From Glandiceps talaboti (lineage: Eukaryota; Hemichordata; Enteropneusta; Spengelidae): DNA of 64,000 nucleotides. Every line of letters begins with the position of its first letter. Position 1 is the first letter of the stretch. The notes under the pieces are model-generated. The model was not told the DNA's origin. It saw only the letters and a program-made list of their open reading frames with translations, and did no database searches. Positions 23,562 through 34,757 of this stretch are shown one piece after another. A program made the translations under genes and the position numbers. Where the stretch lies: positions 23,138,135-23,202,134 of the forward strand of contig NC_135566.1 in the NCBI RefSeq assembly GCF_964340395.1, given 5' to 3'.

Positions 23562-24528
23562 TTACATCATAACATAGGAGGTATAAGACATAGTGACACC
23601 ATTCTACATCATAACATAGGAGGTATAAGACATAGTGACACCATTCTACATCATAACATAGGAGGTATAAGACATAGTGACACCATTCTACATCATAACA
23701 TAGGAGGTATAAGACATAGTGACACCATTCTACATCATAACATAGGAGGTATAAGACATAGTGACACCATTCTACATCATAACATAGGAGGTATAAGACA
23801 TAGTGACACCATTCTACATCATAACATAGGAGGTATAAGACATAGTGACACCATTCTACATCATAACATAGGAGGTATAAGACATAGTGACACCATTCTA
23901 CATCATAGCATAGGAGGTATAAGACATAGTGACACCATTCTACATCATAACATAGGAGGTATAAGACATAGTGACACCATTCTACATCATAACATAGGAG
24001 GTATAAGACATAGTGACACCATTCTACATCATAACATAGGAGGTATAAGACATAGTGACACCATTCTACATCATAACATAGGAGGTATAAGACATAGTGA
24101 CACCATTCTACATCATAACATAGGAGGTATAAGACATAGTGACACCATTCTACATCATAACATAGGAGGTATAAGACATAGTGACACCATTCTACATCAT
24201 AACATAGGAGGTATAAGACATAGTGACACCATTCTACATCATAACATAGGAGGTATAAGACATAGTGACACCATTCTACATCATAACATAGGAGGTATAA
24301 GACATAGTGACACCATTCTACATCATAACATAGGAGGTATAAGACATAGTGACACCATTCTACATCATAGCATAGGAGGTATAAGACATAGTGACACCAT
24401 TCTACATCATAACATAGGAGGTATAAGACATAGTGACACCATTCTACATCATAACATAGGAGGTATAAGACATAGTGACACCATTCTACATCATAACATA
24501 GGAGGTATAAGACATAGTGACACCATTC
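23562..24528. repeat. minisatellite, 42-bp unit, 23 copies, nearly identical
   Basis: Twenty-three copies of a 42-bp unit (CTACATCATAACATAGGAGG, TATAAGACATAGTGACACCA, TT) with essentially no divergence. The only variants I see are A-to-G changes (CATAGCATAGG) at 23908 and 24370. They are exactly 462 bp, or 11 units, apart, so an 11-unit block was probably duplicated. Such homogeneity means very recent expansion. Confidence 0.97.
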
Positions 24529-24840
24529 AAGTGCCTACATCCATATTATCAAGAATGAGTTATCTCTTAAGAGCTTGACCTTTGAATGCCATCTTCAAGG
24601 TCAAATGACCAAATTTGATTATCTGTATAATCAGTCAACCATTTGGTGGTGATATTTTAAGCACACAGCTTGAATTTTACTATGTTAGGCATGTGCATGA
24701 CCTGCATTGCAAAATGTGCCCATATTTGTGATAAAGATGTACATTTTGCTCCAGAAATTTGATACTTATGGACACCATTCAAGTTTCTGACCCACATCAA
24801 TCTGATTAAAATCCGATGTAGTGTACCCATCAAGATTTCT
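24529..24840. repeat. family G fragment (CAAGGTCA-rich)
   Basis: It contains GAGCTTGACCTTTGAATGCC and CTTCAAGGTCAAATGACC, followed by GACACCATTCAAGT. The 42-bp array ends in GACACCATTCAAGTG too, so the minisatellite appears to have expanded from a family G copy. Related units lie at 25.6-26.0 kb and, inverted, at 40.1-40.6 kb. Confidence 0.6.
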
Positions 24841-25140
24841 TTTTAGCCTTCAAAGGCAGGGGCTACTGCGATGGGCTGTGTCCATCTGTCTGTAATACAT
24901 CATTTCTCAGACATGCAATATCTGATTTGTCAAACCTGACACAAAGGTGACATATCATATGAGACATATGCATGACTGTCAATTTGTTTTGTGATACTAG
25001 TATATGAAAATTTGACCAAATGGTGGCCATATTTGTAGTTAAAATTCAATATTTGTGGCATAACTTAAATATTTTTTTTAAAATCATGCTTACAATGTTT
25101 GAGGGGATGTGTCTTCAATGAAGACTTATCGGCTATTAAG
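24841..25140 (-). mobile_element. family F hairpin-tail element, partial
   Basis: It starts TTTTAGCCTTCAAAGGCAGG, continues with CTGTCTGT and a core with ATCTGATTTGTCAAACCTGA, AAAGGTGACATATCAT and TTTGACCAAATGGTGGCCAT. The opposite-strand relative is at 53930-54275. The tail is decayed. Confidence 0.55.
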
Positions 25141-26464
25141 TTAACTGTCATTTGTTCTTTTGTGAGCACTCATTACATACATCTGACACAATACCATAGG
25201 TTTTCCTAAACCCAATCTCATACTAATGAGTAGCCAACCAGAATCCATCATACAATATAGCACTCACAATATGGCACTGTTCGAAATTGAAAGAAAGAGA
25301 ACCACCAAACAATAATGATAACATCACTGTCTGAACTCTATGCTCAAGCTTTTTTGAACTGAGTGATCTGAAGTACTGAACCTGTTTCTGCGCATTACGC
25401 ATTTACATTGGTGACTTCACTCAGCACTCTCCTGTGGCTTGGGAACACCTATGGTGTCAAATGTATGTACACGCACTTACAAAAGAACAAACGACAGTAA
25501 ACATAACAGCCGAAAAGATGTCGTGACATGTACCCTACATCAAATTTTAATCAGATTGGATCTACATTATCAATGGTTTGCTTCCTAATGAGACTGACCT
25601 TTGACCTTAAAAATTATCATGTTGAAATAATCAAAATTTGCCTTTCAACTTTAACTCTAGAAGTTGAGTACACAAAAACAGCATGTATGTGACTACACCT
25701 ATTATCAAAGGTAAGCTTTCTTTTAAAACCTTGATCTTTGATTCTGGCCTTCATATTGAAGGTCAAATAGCACATTGTTAAATACATTGTGAAATGTTGT
25801 ATCTAGAGCCACCATTCAAGTTAGCTTTCAAGCTTGATACTAAAGCTTCAACCTTGCCCTTCACCTTCAAGGTTTAAAAAGTAAATTGTTCAATATATTG
25901 GAAGTTTCATCCGAAGAGACACCATTGAAATGTGTACACCCACATTGTTAGAGGTAACGTTACTATTCAAACAGACGCTTGACCGTAACCTTCATTTTCA
26001 TGGTCAAACAAAAATGTGCAGAATAACGTTGCCATATATCAAACTAGTTGGGCTATGTCTTCTAGGAACCCTCGTTTTCAGAAGAACTTCCTGCAGTCAA
26101 ACCAGATAGATAACTTTGCAGAGCTGAATTTCAAATTTGTTTTTCTTTCAGCTTGATCTTGTTTTGGGTTTTTTTTCTGTCATTTTCCTTTTGATGTATT
26201 TTGCCTTGGTAAACAACACATTTTTACAGTTATAAATTTTGTACAGGTTTAATAAAAATAAAATTAATTTGTTAGATGAACTAATGAAATACTTTGTTTG
26301 CAGTATTAAACTAAAGTACATATCATGTGACCTCTCCCAATTATAACTGATGAAGATAATTCGACATCAAGCCGCACATTCTCGATCTATCAAAAAAGAA
26401 CCCAGTATTAATTCTTTTTTTTTTATTGTATATTCTACATCATTTGTTTATTATTGCCACTTAC
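25141..26464. other. intergenic, family G fragments then AT-rich sequence
   Basis: 25560-26010 holds repeated blocks of the type GACCTTTGACCTTAAAAATT, TTGAAGGTCAAATAG and GACACCATTGAAATG, in line with two or three degenerate family G cores. 26100-26464 is AT-rich with T-runs and holds no feature I can name. Confidence 0.5.
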
Positions 26465-26932
26465 TCACTGTTGGAAGACGAGCTCCCTAAGGTGCGATCT
26501 GGCCGTACCGTTAGTCGAATTTGAATGGAAAGTAGTGATAGTTGCCGGTTGGTACGGCGTGTCAGTGTTATTGTTACCAACAGATTGAATGGCTTTCCGG
26601 AGGGCTGGTAGGTCCCAGGCATCATCTCCATGTGTCCTTGCGAGTAACTGATGAACTTCTGTCGGTAGTTTCTCTAATATCATCGGTATTAGCAACTTAC
26701 CGTATGATTCTTCTTTCTCTCCCAGAGCGTGTAGATGGGATTCAAGTTTATCATAGAACTGGCGTAGACTTGAAACGTCAGCCATTAGAGTGGGCAATTC
26801 CCACAGAGCTTTCATGTGAGCGCTGACGATCCTGTGGGGTTGACCGTATCTTTCCCATCGAAGTGTCATGGCATTGGCATAATTTGCCTCGGTTAGTTTG
26901 AGTCCTTCAATTGTATGTGCAGCTGGTACAAT
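26465..26932 (-). pseudogene. BEL/Pao retrotransposon gag (DUF1759) remnant
   Basis: The - strand is open from the edge of the 55-bp array (about 26932) to a stop at 26465. It reads GLKLTEANYANAM, LRWERYGQPHRIV, a leucine-rich helical stretch with SSLRQFYDKLESHLHALG, then PMILEKLPTEVHQLLAR. This order (GL.LT..NY..A...L..RYG, then KLP) is characteristic of DUF1759 in gag of BEL/Pao LTR retrotransposons. Upstream coding is cut off by the minisatellite, with a stop a few codons into it. No protease, reverse transcriptase, integrase or LTR is seen downstream, so it is a truncated relic of about 155 codons. Confidence 0.75.
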
Positions 26933-28290
26933 GTTAACCTACAGGCTACATGGAATCATAGACTATCTATCAACTGTACATTACAATGTTAACCTACAGG
27001 CTACATGGAATCACAGACTGTCTATCAACTGTACATTACAATGTTAACCTACATGCTACATGGAATCACAGACTGTCTATCAACTGTACATTACAATGTT
27101 AACCTACAGGCTACATGGAATCACAGACTGTCTATCAACTGTATGGTACAATGTTAACCTACAGGCTACATGGAATCATACACTGTCTATCAACTGTATG
27201 TTACAATGTTAACCTACATGCTACATGGAATCACAGACTGTCTATCAACTGTATGGTACAATGTTAACCTACAGGCTACATGGAATAATAGACTGTCTAT
27301 CAACTGTACATTACAATGTTAACCTACAGGCTACATGGAATCACAGACTGTCTATCAACTGTATGGTACAATGTTAACCTACAGGCTACATGGAATCATA
27401 CACTGTCTATCAACTGTATGTTACAATGTCAACCTACAGGCTACATGGAATCATAGACTGTCTATCAACTGTACATTACAATGTTAACCTACATGCTACA
27501 TGGAATCACAGACTGTCTATCAACTGTATGGTACAATGTTAACCTACAGGCTACATGGAATCATACACGGTCTATCAACTGTACATTACAATGTCAACCT
27601 ACAGGCTACATGGAATCATAGACTGTCTATCAACTGTACATTACAATGTCAACCTACAGACTACATGGAATCACAGACTGTCTATCAACTGTACATTACA
27701 ATGTCAACCTACAGGCTACATGGAATCACAGACTGTCTATCAACTGTACATTACAATGTTAACCTACAGGCTACATGGAATCACAGACTGTCTATCAACT
27801 GTATGGTACAATGTTAATCTACAGGCTACATAGAATCACAGACTGTCTATCAACTGTATGTTACAATGTTAACCTACAGGCTACATGGAATCACAGACTG
27901 TCTATCAACTGTATGGTACAATGTTAACCTACAGGCTACATGGAATCATAGACTGTCTATCAACTGTACATTACAATGTTAACCTACAGACTACATGGAA
28001 TCATAGACTGTCTATCAACTATACATTACAATGTTAACCTACATGCTACATGGAATCACAGACTGTCTATCAACTGTATGGTACAATGTTAACCTACAGG
28101 CTACATGGAATCATACACTGTCTATCAACTGTACATTACAATGTTAACCTACAGGCTACATGGAATCATAGACTGTCTATCAACTGTACATTACAATGTT
28201 AACCTACAGGCTACATGGAATCATAGACTGTCTATGAACTGTATGTTACAATGTCAACCTACAGGCTACATGGAATCATAGACTGTCTAT
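26928..28290. repeat. minisatellite, 55-bp unit, ~25 copies
   Basis: Direct repeats of ACAATGTTAACCTACAGGCT, ACATGGAATCACAGACTGTC, TATCAACTGT plus a five-base position that switches between ACATT, ATGGT and ATGTT. Variant order suggests block duplication. The unit's GGTACAATGTTAACC is continuous with the gag remnant at its left end. Confidence 0.95.
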
Positions 28291-28331
28291 GATTGAGTAC
28301 ATGATCATGATCATGCCATATACAATATGTT

Positions 28332-28392
28332 GGTGTTACTATCTCAAGACACTCTATTGGTATGGAGAGCATCTTGACATAGTAACACCAAC
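28332..28392. repeat. imperfect hairpin, 18-bp arms
   Basis: GGTGTTACTATCTCAAGA is followed, after 22-25 bases, by TCTTGACATAGTAACACC, its reverse complement with one mismatch. It overlaps the end of the unidentified - strand ORF, immediately beyond the 55-bp array. Confidence 0.8.
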
Positions 28393-28613
28393 ACATGTCT
28401 CTGGACTATTCTTTTCCTTAATTCCCTTATACTTGTTAGTTTGCTTTGGAGAGATTCTGCAGGAAATTTTAGTTCACCACTTTCCCCTTTTGGCAAGATA
28501 TATTTTCCATGTCCAAGTGAGCAATCAGGGGATATAACAACACTAATGATATTGTTACAAAATCTTTGAAATTCTACCACAGTATTCTGTACACTGGGAA
28601 ACTTGCCATGGTT
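28344..28613 (-). CDS. unidentified open reading frame or exon
   Basis: The - strand is open for about 88 codons between a TAG near 28611 and the stop at 28344. A possible acceptor (GTGTACAG) lies near 28590. The product is hydrophilic and non-repetitive: VEFQRFCNNIISVVISPDCS, GHGKYILPKGESGELKFPAE and a basic helix-like SIRELRKRIVQRHVLVLL. Composition looks more protein-like than nearby random frames, but I do not recognise the family and it has no clear ATG. It could be the terminal exon of a third gene or a transposon-derived relic. The + strand frame over the same bases is hydrophobic and less convincing. Confidence 0.3.
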   Translation of the reverse strand, partial: NHGKFPSVQNTVVEFQRFCNNIISVVISPDCSLGHGKYILPKGESGELKFPAESLQSKLTSIRELRKRIVQRHVLVLLCQDALHTNRVS

Positions 28614-29566
28614 CTAAATTCAATGTCTGAGCATACAAAACAGGCTGAATTGTGGGATATCTCACTCACTGTAGAGTTGTGTAGAGTATTCTAATGCATT
28701 AACACACATACACCCATTCATCATACACACTTAGTCATCCATATTTCAGTTGTCCATTTACATCAATATTTTATTTTTTTCACAGTAACGTCAAACCAAA
28801 TACTCTTTATGTAGAAAAACTTTATTTCAAATAAGATACAAACACAGGAACTATTAAATTACAAATGAGAATACACTCTTTTTTTCACAGCTACCTTCTT
28901 CTAATTTTTCTTTTTTTGGCATTATCTGCAAAATAAAAATAAAAGCTTATTTTAATGATTTAAATTACACATCTTTAGTACAATAGATGTAATTATAAAC
29001 TAATTAATTTCGTGTTGGAGAAAATCTAGCATTGATTCAAAAATCCACGTACTCCAAATTAAGATGTATTATATGTGCTAAAGTGATTACTAGTTGGAAG
29101 ACAGCATACGGTAGTCAGTTGACCTAAAAAATCAAAACAAAGTGCTTTTGGATGTGAAAGCACATGATCCATTCTGACAAACACTATTTTCTTCAACCTC
29201 CGAAAAACTCGCTATTCCAAACCAATCTTTTTATGAATGTGGAAAAATAAACACCTCTGACTGTCAAAAACAAATTTGGAACACAGCTATGCAATTTACA
29301 ATCGATTATGAGTGCCCTGTCAATACTGATTTTGAGAAAACTAAGCCAGTGTACTCACTACCTGACTCAAAAGTCTGTAAGGTACATCGTAAGGTATGTG
29401 GTACCCTTACACATCAGTCAACGCCTCACGTTAATGTAAAATTCAAACAATACAAAAACCTGTGACCTTTAGAGTCAATTTGATTAGTACTCAAAATTAA
29501 GATGGAAAAGTACTGCATTTGATTACAAGTGATTACTGGTTGGAAGACGGCATAGTCATTTGACCT
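28614..29566. other. intergenic, weak duplicated blocks
   Basis: AT-rich. A block around 29075-29135 (TTACTAGTTGGAAGACAGCA, GTTGACCTAAAAA) recurs at about 29528-29570. ATCGATTATGAGTGCCCTGT at about 29300 recurs as ATCGATTATGAGTGCTCTGT near 38687. No gene is seen. Confidence 0.45.
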
Positions 29567-30505
29567 AAAAAAATAGTGCCAATGGCATTGTAGCACAACT
29601 GTATTTGGCTGTTGCGATGGACATGGTCTTGTTGCTAGGGATGCTTGCATACAGTTTTGTAATCTTTATTAACTTGCCTACCCTTCCCACTTCCCACAAT
29701 ATAAATCATGATTTAGCTGTTACTATTGGAGTGGTTCTGTTGCTAGGCATCTTTGTATATAACTTTTAAATCTTTAATCACTTACCTATCCATCCCTGTT
29801 GTTACCTTGTAATATGCATCATTTCACTGTTACGAAGGGCGTGGTCATGGTTGCTAGGGCAATTTTTGTCTAAATGTTTCCAATAAGTGCAGAATATTAC
29901 CTTCAGAAACATCCCCAACAAGATTCAACCCATTAACAATGCAGTTTCAAGATATAAGTTTTTGACCAATATTGGCCAACAGCTTCATCTACACATCCCC
30001 AGATGCTTGCCAATTAAATTTCAGCCCAATCTGCTAAGTAGTTTTGGAGCTATATATCTTTGACAAAAAAACCCCACATTTTTAGCCCTAATTTGCATAT
30101 CACTGATGGGATCATCATGTCATGAACAATTCTTAATATATAATAAACACCCCAAGAACGTTCCAACCAATTTTCAGCCTAATCTGCTGTGTAGTTTTGG
30201 AATTAAAGATTTCTGACTAAAAAGACACATTTTCATACCTTATTTGCATATCACTGATGGGATCATCATGTCATGTAACACAATGTAAACACCTCTAAGA
30301 ATGTTCAAACAGAATTTCAGATTGATCTGCCGAGTAGTTTTGGAATTTACCCCCCCCCCCCCCCCCAAAAAAAAAAAAAGTGGTGAGATCATTTTGATTT
30401 TAACAATTTCCCAACTAGACACCCAACTGAAGGTAATATACCCACCAAATATCATGGCAATCAGTTGAGTGGTTTATATCTTTAAGTTATTCACACATAC
30501 ATGCA
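29567..30505 (+). mobile_element. family A hairpin-tail element, 3' end lost
   Basis: The 5' end AATAGTGCCAATGGCATTGT and AGCACAACTGTATTTGGC is followed by three 113-bp-type units, core units with CAGCCCAATCTGCTAAGTAG and CTAATTTGCATATCACTGAT, a C-run/A-run at 30350-30378, and a short CA tract. It then switches at CATGTCAGGTGGCTAAGC into inverted family H, as if two elements recombined through their microsatellites. Confidence 0.75.
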
Positions 30506-32175
30506 CATGTCAGGTGGCTAAGCAACTTTTTTGTTACACGCTGGATAAAAACACCAAATTTGGCATGAATGTTCCTCATGACCTACTTATTAGTCCCCGC
30601 CGGGGGGACTTATGGATTGGGTTCCGTCTGTCCGTGCGTCCATGTGTCCGTCCGTCCGTCCGTCCGCAGCCGTTTCTTGGAGATGCCTGGACCGATTTTT
30701 TTCAAACTTGGTACAGGGGCAACATACTATGGCATACATATGCACGTCAATTTGTTTCATGATACGATCCAATATTGAATATGGCTGCCTAGCAGCCATT
30801 TTGTTTGCAAATTTTCCCTGTTTAAAGCCATAACTCAGACATACTTGAACAGATCTCATTCAAAGTTGGTATTAGGACAGTGTTCTATGACATACATGTG
30901 CACATTCATTGTTGTCATGATACAATCCAATATGGCCGCCTAGCAGCCATTTTGTTTGCGAATTTTCCATGTCCAAAGCCATAACTCAGACATGCTTGAA
31001 CAGATCTCATTCAAAGTTGGTATTAGGACAGTGTTCTATGACATACATGTGCATATTCATTGTTGTTGTGATAAGATCCAATATGGCCGCCTGGCAGCCA
31101 TTTTGTTTGCGATTTTTCTATGTCCAAAGCCATAACTCAGACATGCTTGAACAGATCTCATTCAAAGTTGGTATTAGGACAGTGTTCTATGACATACATG
31201 TGCATATTCATTGTTGTTATGATACGATCCAATATGGCCACCTGGCAGCCATTTTGTTTGCGATTTTTTTATGTCCAAAGCCATAACTCAGACAAGCTTG
31301 AACAGATCTCATTCAAAGTTGGTATATACATGTGCATATCCATTTTCGTCGTGATATGATCCCCCATACCAGAACCATCCTTTATTGTTGTAGGCATGTT
31401 CCATGTCCAACAAGCAGACACAACATATCTAAGTCTGTTTGATTTAGGTTCACAAGTGTTGTTGCGTGATCAGAGTAGTGATAATTCCTTAAAACCCAAT
31501 CATAGCGGGGACTCTGTCATTCCAAATGACTTGTTGAATTTAGATTGGGAGCCCTCATGAATATTTGCATTATTTTGCATAAATCAATAAAATTCAAAAT
31601 GGCAGCCATCACTCGTAAAAAAATCACACTTTGCAGAACTTTGTGATTAAATAAAAACACCAAATTGGGCATGAGAGGTCCCTAGGACCTACTTATTGAA
31701 TTAAAAAGTGGAACTCTTGTGAAAATTTGCACACATTTGCATAAATTAATAATTTTAAATGGCCACCATCACTCACAATAAATCCCATTTTTCTAAGATA
31801 TAGCATATTTTGCTGAACTGTGTGTTGAAATAAAAGCACCAAATTGGGTATGAGTGATGCTGAGGACCTACTTATTGTATTTGGAATGAGAGCCCTTGTG
31901 AATATTTGCAGACTTTTGCATAAATCAATGAAATTTAACATGGCGGCCATCATTCTTAAAAATCCCATTTTTTTTTTTAGATTAAGCATACTTTGCAGAC
32001 CTTTGTGTTGAAATAAATTGGGCATGAGTGGTCCTTAGGACCTACTTCTTGATTTTGGCTCAGGAGAGCTCTAGATATTTACAAACATTTGCATAAATCC
32101 AAAATGTTTGCTGTCACCCTTGAAAAGTCTCATTTCTGGTCATTAAATATTTTGCATAACTCAATGAAATAAAAA
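30506..32175 (-). repeat. family H tandem cores, interrupted by a family D element
   Basis: Four degenerate units of about 170 bp, each with AAATAAAAACACCAAATTGG, GACCTACTTATTG, AGAGCCCTTGTGAATATTTG and a blocky ATGGCGGCCATCA. The first (30540-30590) is cut after GACCTACTTATT, where the family D element begins; H resumes near 31520. A shorter opposite copy with a family A-type 3' end is at 38380-38668. Confidence 0.75.
30591..31520 (-). mobile_element. family D hairpin-tail element, 151-bp cores
   Basis: It begins with the terminal hairpin TAGTCCCCGCCGGGGGGACT, then a CCGT microsatellite (about 30628-30664) and CTGGACCGATTTTTTTCAAA. Four tandem cores of 151 bp follow, with GAACAGATCTCATTCAAAGT and CAATATGGCCGCCTAGCAGC. 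It ends AATCATAGCGGGGACTCTGT, so AGTCCCCGC occurs at both ends in inverse. A relative in opposite orientation is at 51767-52886. Confidence 0.85.
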
Positions 32176-32734
32176 GCCATTTTGTTTATACAAATATGTT
32201 ACCTATCATTCACAATTATATATTTTGCACTAATATTACTATATTTGGTCAGTTTAGCAACTACCTGTATTGTCTGTGGTAGTGTAACATATAAAGCTAA
32301 GCATTGGCACATGTTCTCTATGTCAGACTCTTTCATAAACCCTCATTCTTCAATAGGTAAGTTTTGTAGCATAGCCCTCCCTCATTAACCAGCTTTCTTG
32401 ATATACACTAGAGTTGAAAGTTCCAATACACCAAGTACAAGGGTAACAAAACATATACCTAGCCAATGTAACATGTACATTTTTGTAGGATAGTTCAAAA
32501 AAATAAATGTAAGTACATGTTAATATGATATCATGGCAATATTATTACATAGTATATTTGTGAATGACAGGTATCAGTTTATATGTTGAAAACAGCCTTT
32601 TATTTCACTATTCAAATATATGCAATATATGATTTTTACATTATCCAGGCAGAACATTTATGAGTTCATAGTGTTTGTTGATGAACTAACAGAAAAGGCT
32701 GCAAATTGTGGCAGCCATCAATTTAACATATTTT
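32176..32734. other. intergenic, nothing recognised
   Basis: AT-rich sequence between a family H and a family A element. No gene or named repeat is seen. Confidence 0.45.
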
Positions 32735-34123
32735 AAAAATACCGCCAATGGCGTTGTAGCACAACTGTACAGTTTTTAAAAATGTTTATCCATATGCTAG
32801 TCCATACTAACAATAGGTGTTCATTTGCTGAATAACTATCCAGTTGCCTATCCAACCATGTTGCTATCTTTACGATAAATGCTATCATTTGGCTGTTGCT
32901 ATGGGCGTGGTCATGTTGTTAGATATATTTGCATACATTTATGTATGTTTTTGTTCACTTGTGTATGAATTCCTGATATTGTCTTTGCAATACACGTGAT
33001 CATTTGGCTGTTGCTATGGGCGTGGTCTTGTTGCTAGGCAAATTTACATACATTTTTTGAATGTTTATTCAATTGTCTATTAAACCCCATTGTTATCTTT
33101 GTGAAATACACCACCATTTGGCTGTTGCTATGGGCGTGGTCATGGTTACTAGGGTATTTGCATACATTTTTTGAATGTTTATTCATTTGTCTTTCTATTC
33201 CTTTTCTTATCTTTGCAATATACGTGATTATTTTGCTGTTGCTATGGGCGTGGTCTTGTTGCTATGCAAATTTACATACATTTTTTGAATGTTTATTCAA
33301 TTGTCTATTAAACCCTGTTGTTATCTTTGTGAAATACACCACCGTTTGGCTGTTGCTACGGGCGTGGTCATGGTTGCTAGGGTATTTGCATACATTTTTT
33401 GAATGTTTACTCACTTGCCTACCAGATGATATTGTTATTTGACCAAAATATACTGCCATTTGGTTGTTGCTAAACGGCGTGGTCATGGTCGCTAGGGCCA
33501 ATTTTGTCAAAATATTTTGAAGAAAATCTGCAGAATAATAGTTTCAGAAACATCTCGCCAAGTTTCAGACTCATTGACCAAGTACTTTATGAGATATAAG
33601 TTTTTGACCAAAAATTAACATTCTTACACCTAATTTGCATATCACTCATGGAATCATTGTATGCTTAATATATCTTCGTCCATGCATTCCCATTAAATTT
33701 CAGCCCAATCTGCTCAGTAGTTTTGGAATTATAGATTTTTAACCAAAAAGACACATTTTTAGCCCTAATTTGCATATCACTGATGGAATCATCACGTCAT
33801 GAACAAATCTTACTTTACATCCCCTAAAGAATCTTCCCACCAAATTTCGCACCAATCTGCCCAGTAGTTTCTGAGTTTAAGTTTTTTGACCAAAAATCAC
33901 ATTTTTTGACCCAAATCACACACCTGTGATGCGATCATTTTGATTTGAACAATTCCCCAACTAGACACCCAAGGTAATGGACCCACCAAATATCATGGCA
34001 ATCGGTTCAGCAGTTTTTGACTTTAAGTTGTTTACACACACACACACACACACACACAGACAGACAGACAGACGCCGGCGATCCCTATAGCACTACTGAA
34101 GCTCAGTTCAGTTGTGCTAAAAA
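32735..34123 (+). mobile_element. family A hairpin-tail element, full-length copy
   Basis: The 5' end AAAAATACCGCCAATGGCGT and TGTAGCACAACTGTACAG is followed by about six 113-bp units (GGCTGTTGCTATGGGCGTGG), three or four cores of roughly 140 bp (TTTCAGCCCAATCTGCTCAG, CCTAATTTGCATATCACT), a CA/GACA microsatellite (about 34032-34072) and the hairpin CACTACTGAAGCTCAGTTCA closing in GTGCTAAAAA. It is very similar to the copy at 54912-56320. Confidence 0.9.
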
Positions 34124-34757
34124 CTTGGCATATTAAAAAGTTTAAGTCATGTGATAAATACCATATTATTGATTAAATTCATAAGTATAAGCTAGATATT
34201 AGCAGGATTAAGTGCACAATAATAGTATTGTTGGAAAAATCATTCACATTTTCCCCCAAAATAGAAATTCATTTGAAAGGGCTCACTGATTTGATGATAT
34301 CTTGGAAAAGCTAGTGATAGTAAGAAGAAAATATGGTTTCAACTGCACAGGTAGCTAAGCTGCCAGCTGCTCACCAGAATTTCTACAAAATTCTTCCCTC
34401 AAAGCTAAACTTTTTAAGAGTCCATGTTAAAACTCTATTCATTGCAATGAGTGTATGTCAACTCTCTGTTTGGTCTCATTATTGGCTCGACCATTGCTTT
34501 TGAATTTCATGAAAAGAAATGGTCAGATAAATGATAGAGGAATTATAACCAGATTTAAACTGAATGCCTTCCGTAAGGGCAAAGTTTTGAGATTGTCGTT
34601 CCTACAGACAATTGTTGGAATACAACAGAACATATGCAATAAGTTATTTTTTCTCATTGATTGCTATTTAGTGAGTGATCTGGCCAAAGACAACATGTAA
34701 TGTGAAACTTTATAGAACGTTGTAGCATAGCACTCACCGTAGAAAGAGTTTTAAAGG
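34124..34757. other. intergenic; short family I block
   Basis: Mostly unrecognised. A block at about 34545-34690 (AACTGAATGCCTTCCGTAAG, GACAATTGTTGGAATACAAC) recurs at 54570-54720 and, inverted, at 52975-53065. Confidence 0.5.

Noticed and set aside
28289-28537. + strand hydrophobic ORF over the unidentified - strand ORF
   Set aside because: It begins inside the minisatellite and is AT-driven. The opposite strand looks more protein-like.
22265-33510. W/L-rich frames suggesting membrane proteins (22265-22718, 33101-33442, 55238-55429)
   Set aside because: They fall in the 113-bp units of family A and appear in any copy by chance of period. They are interrupted and have no conserved start.
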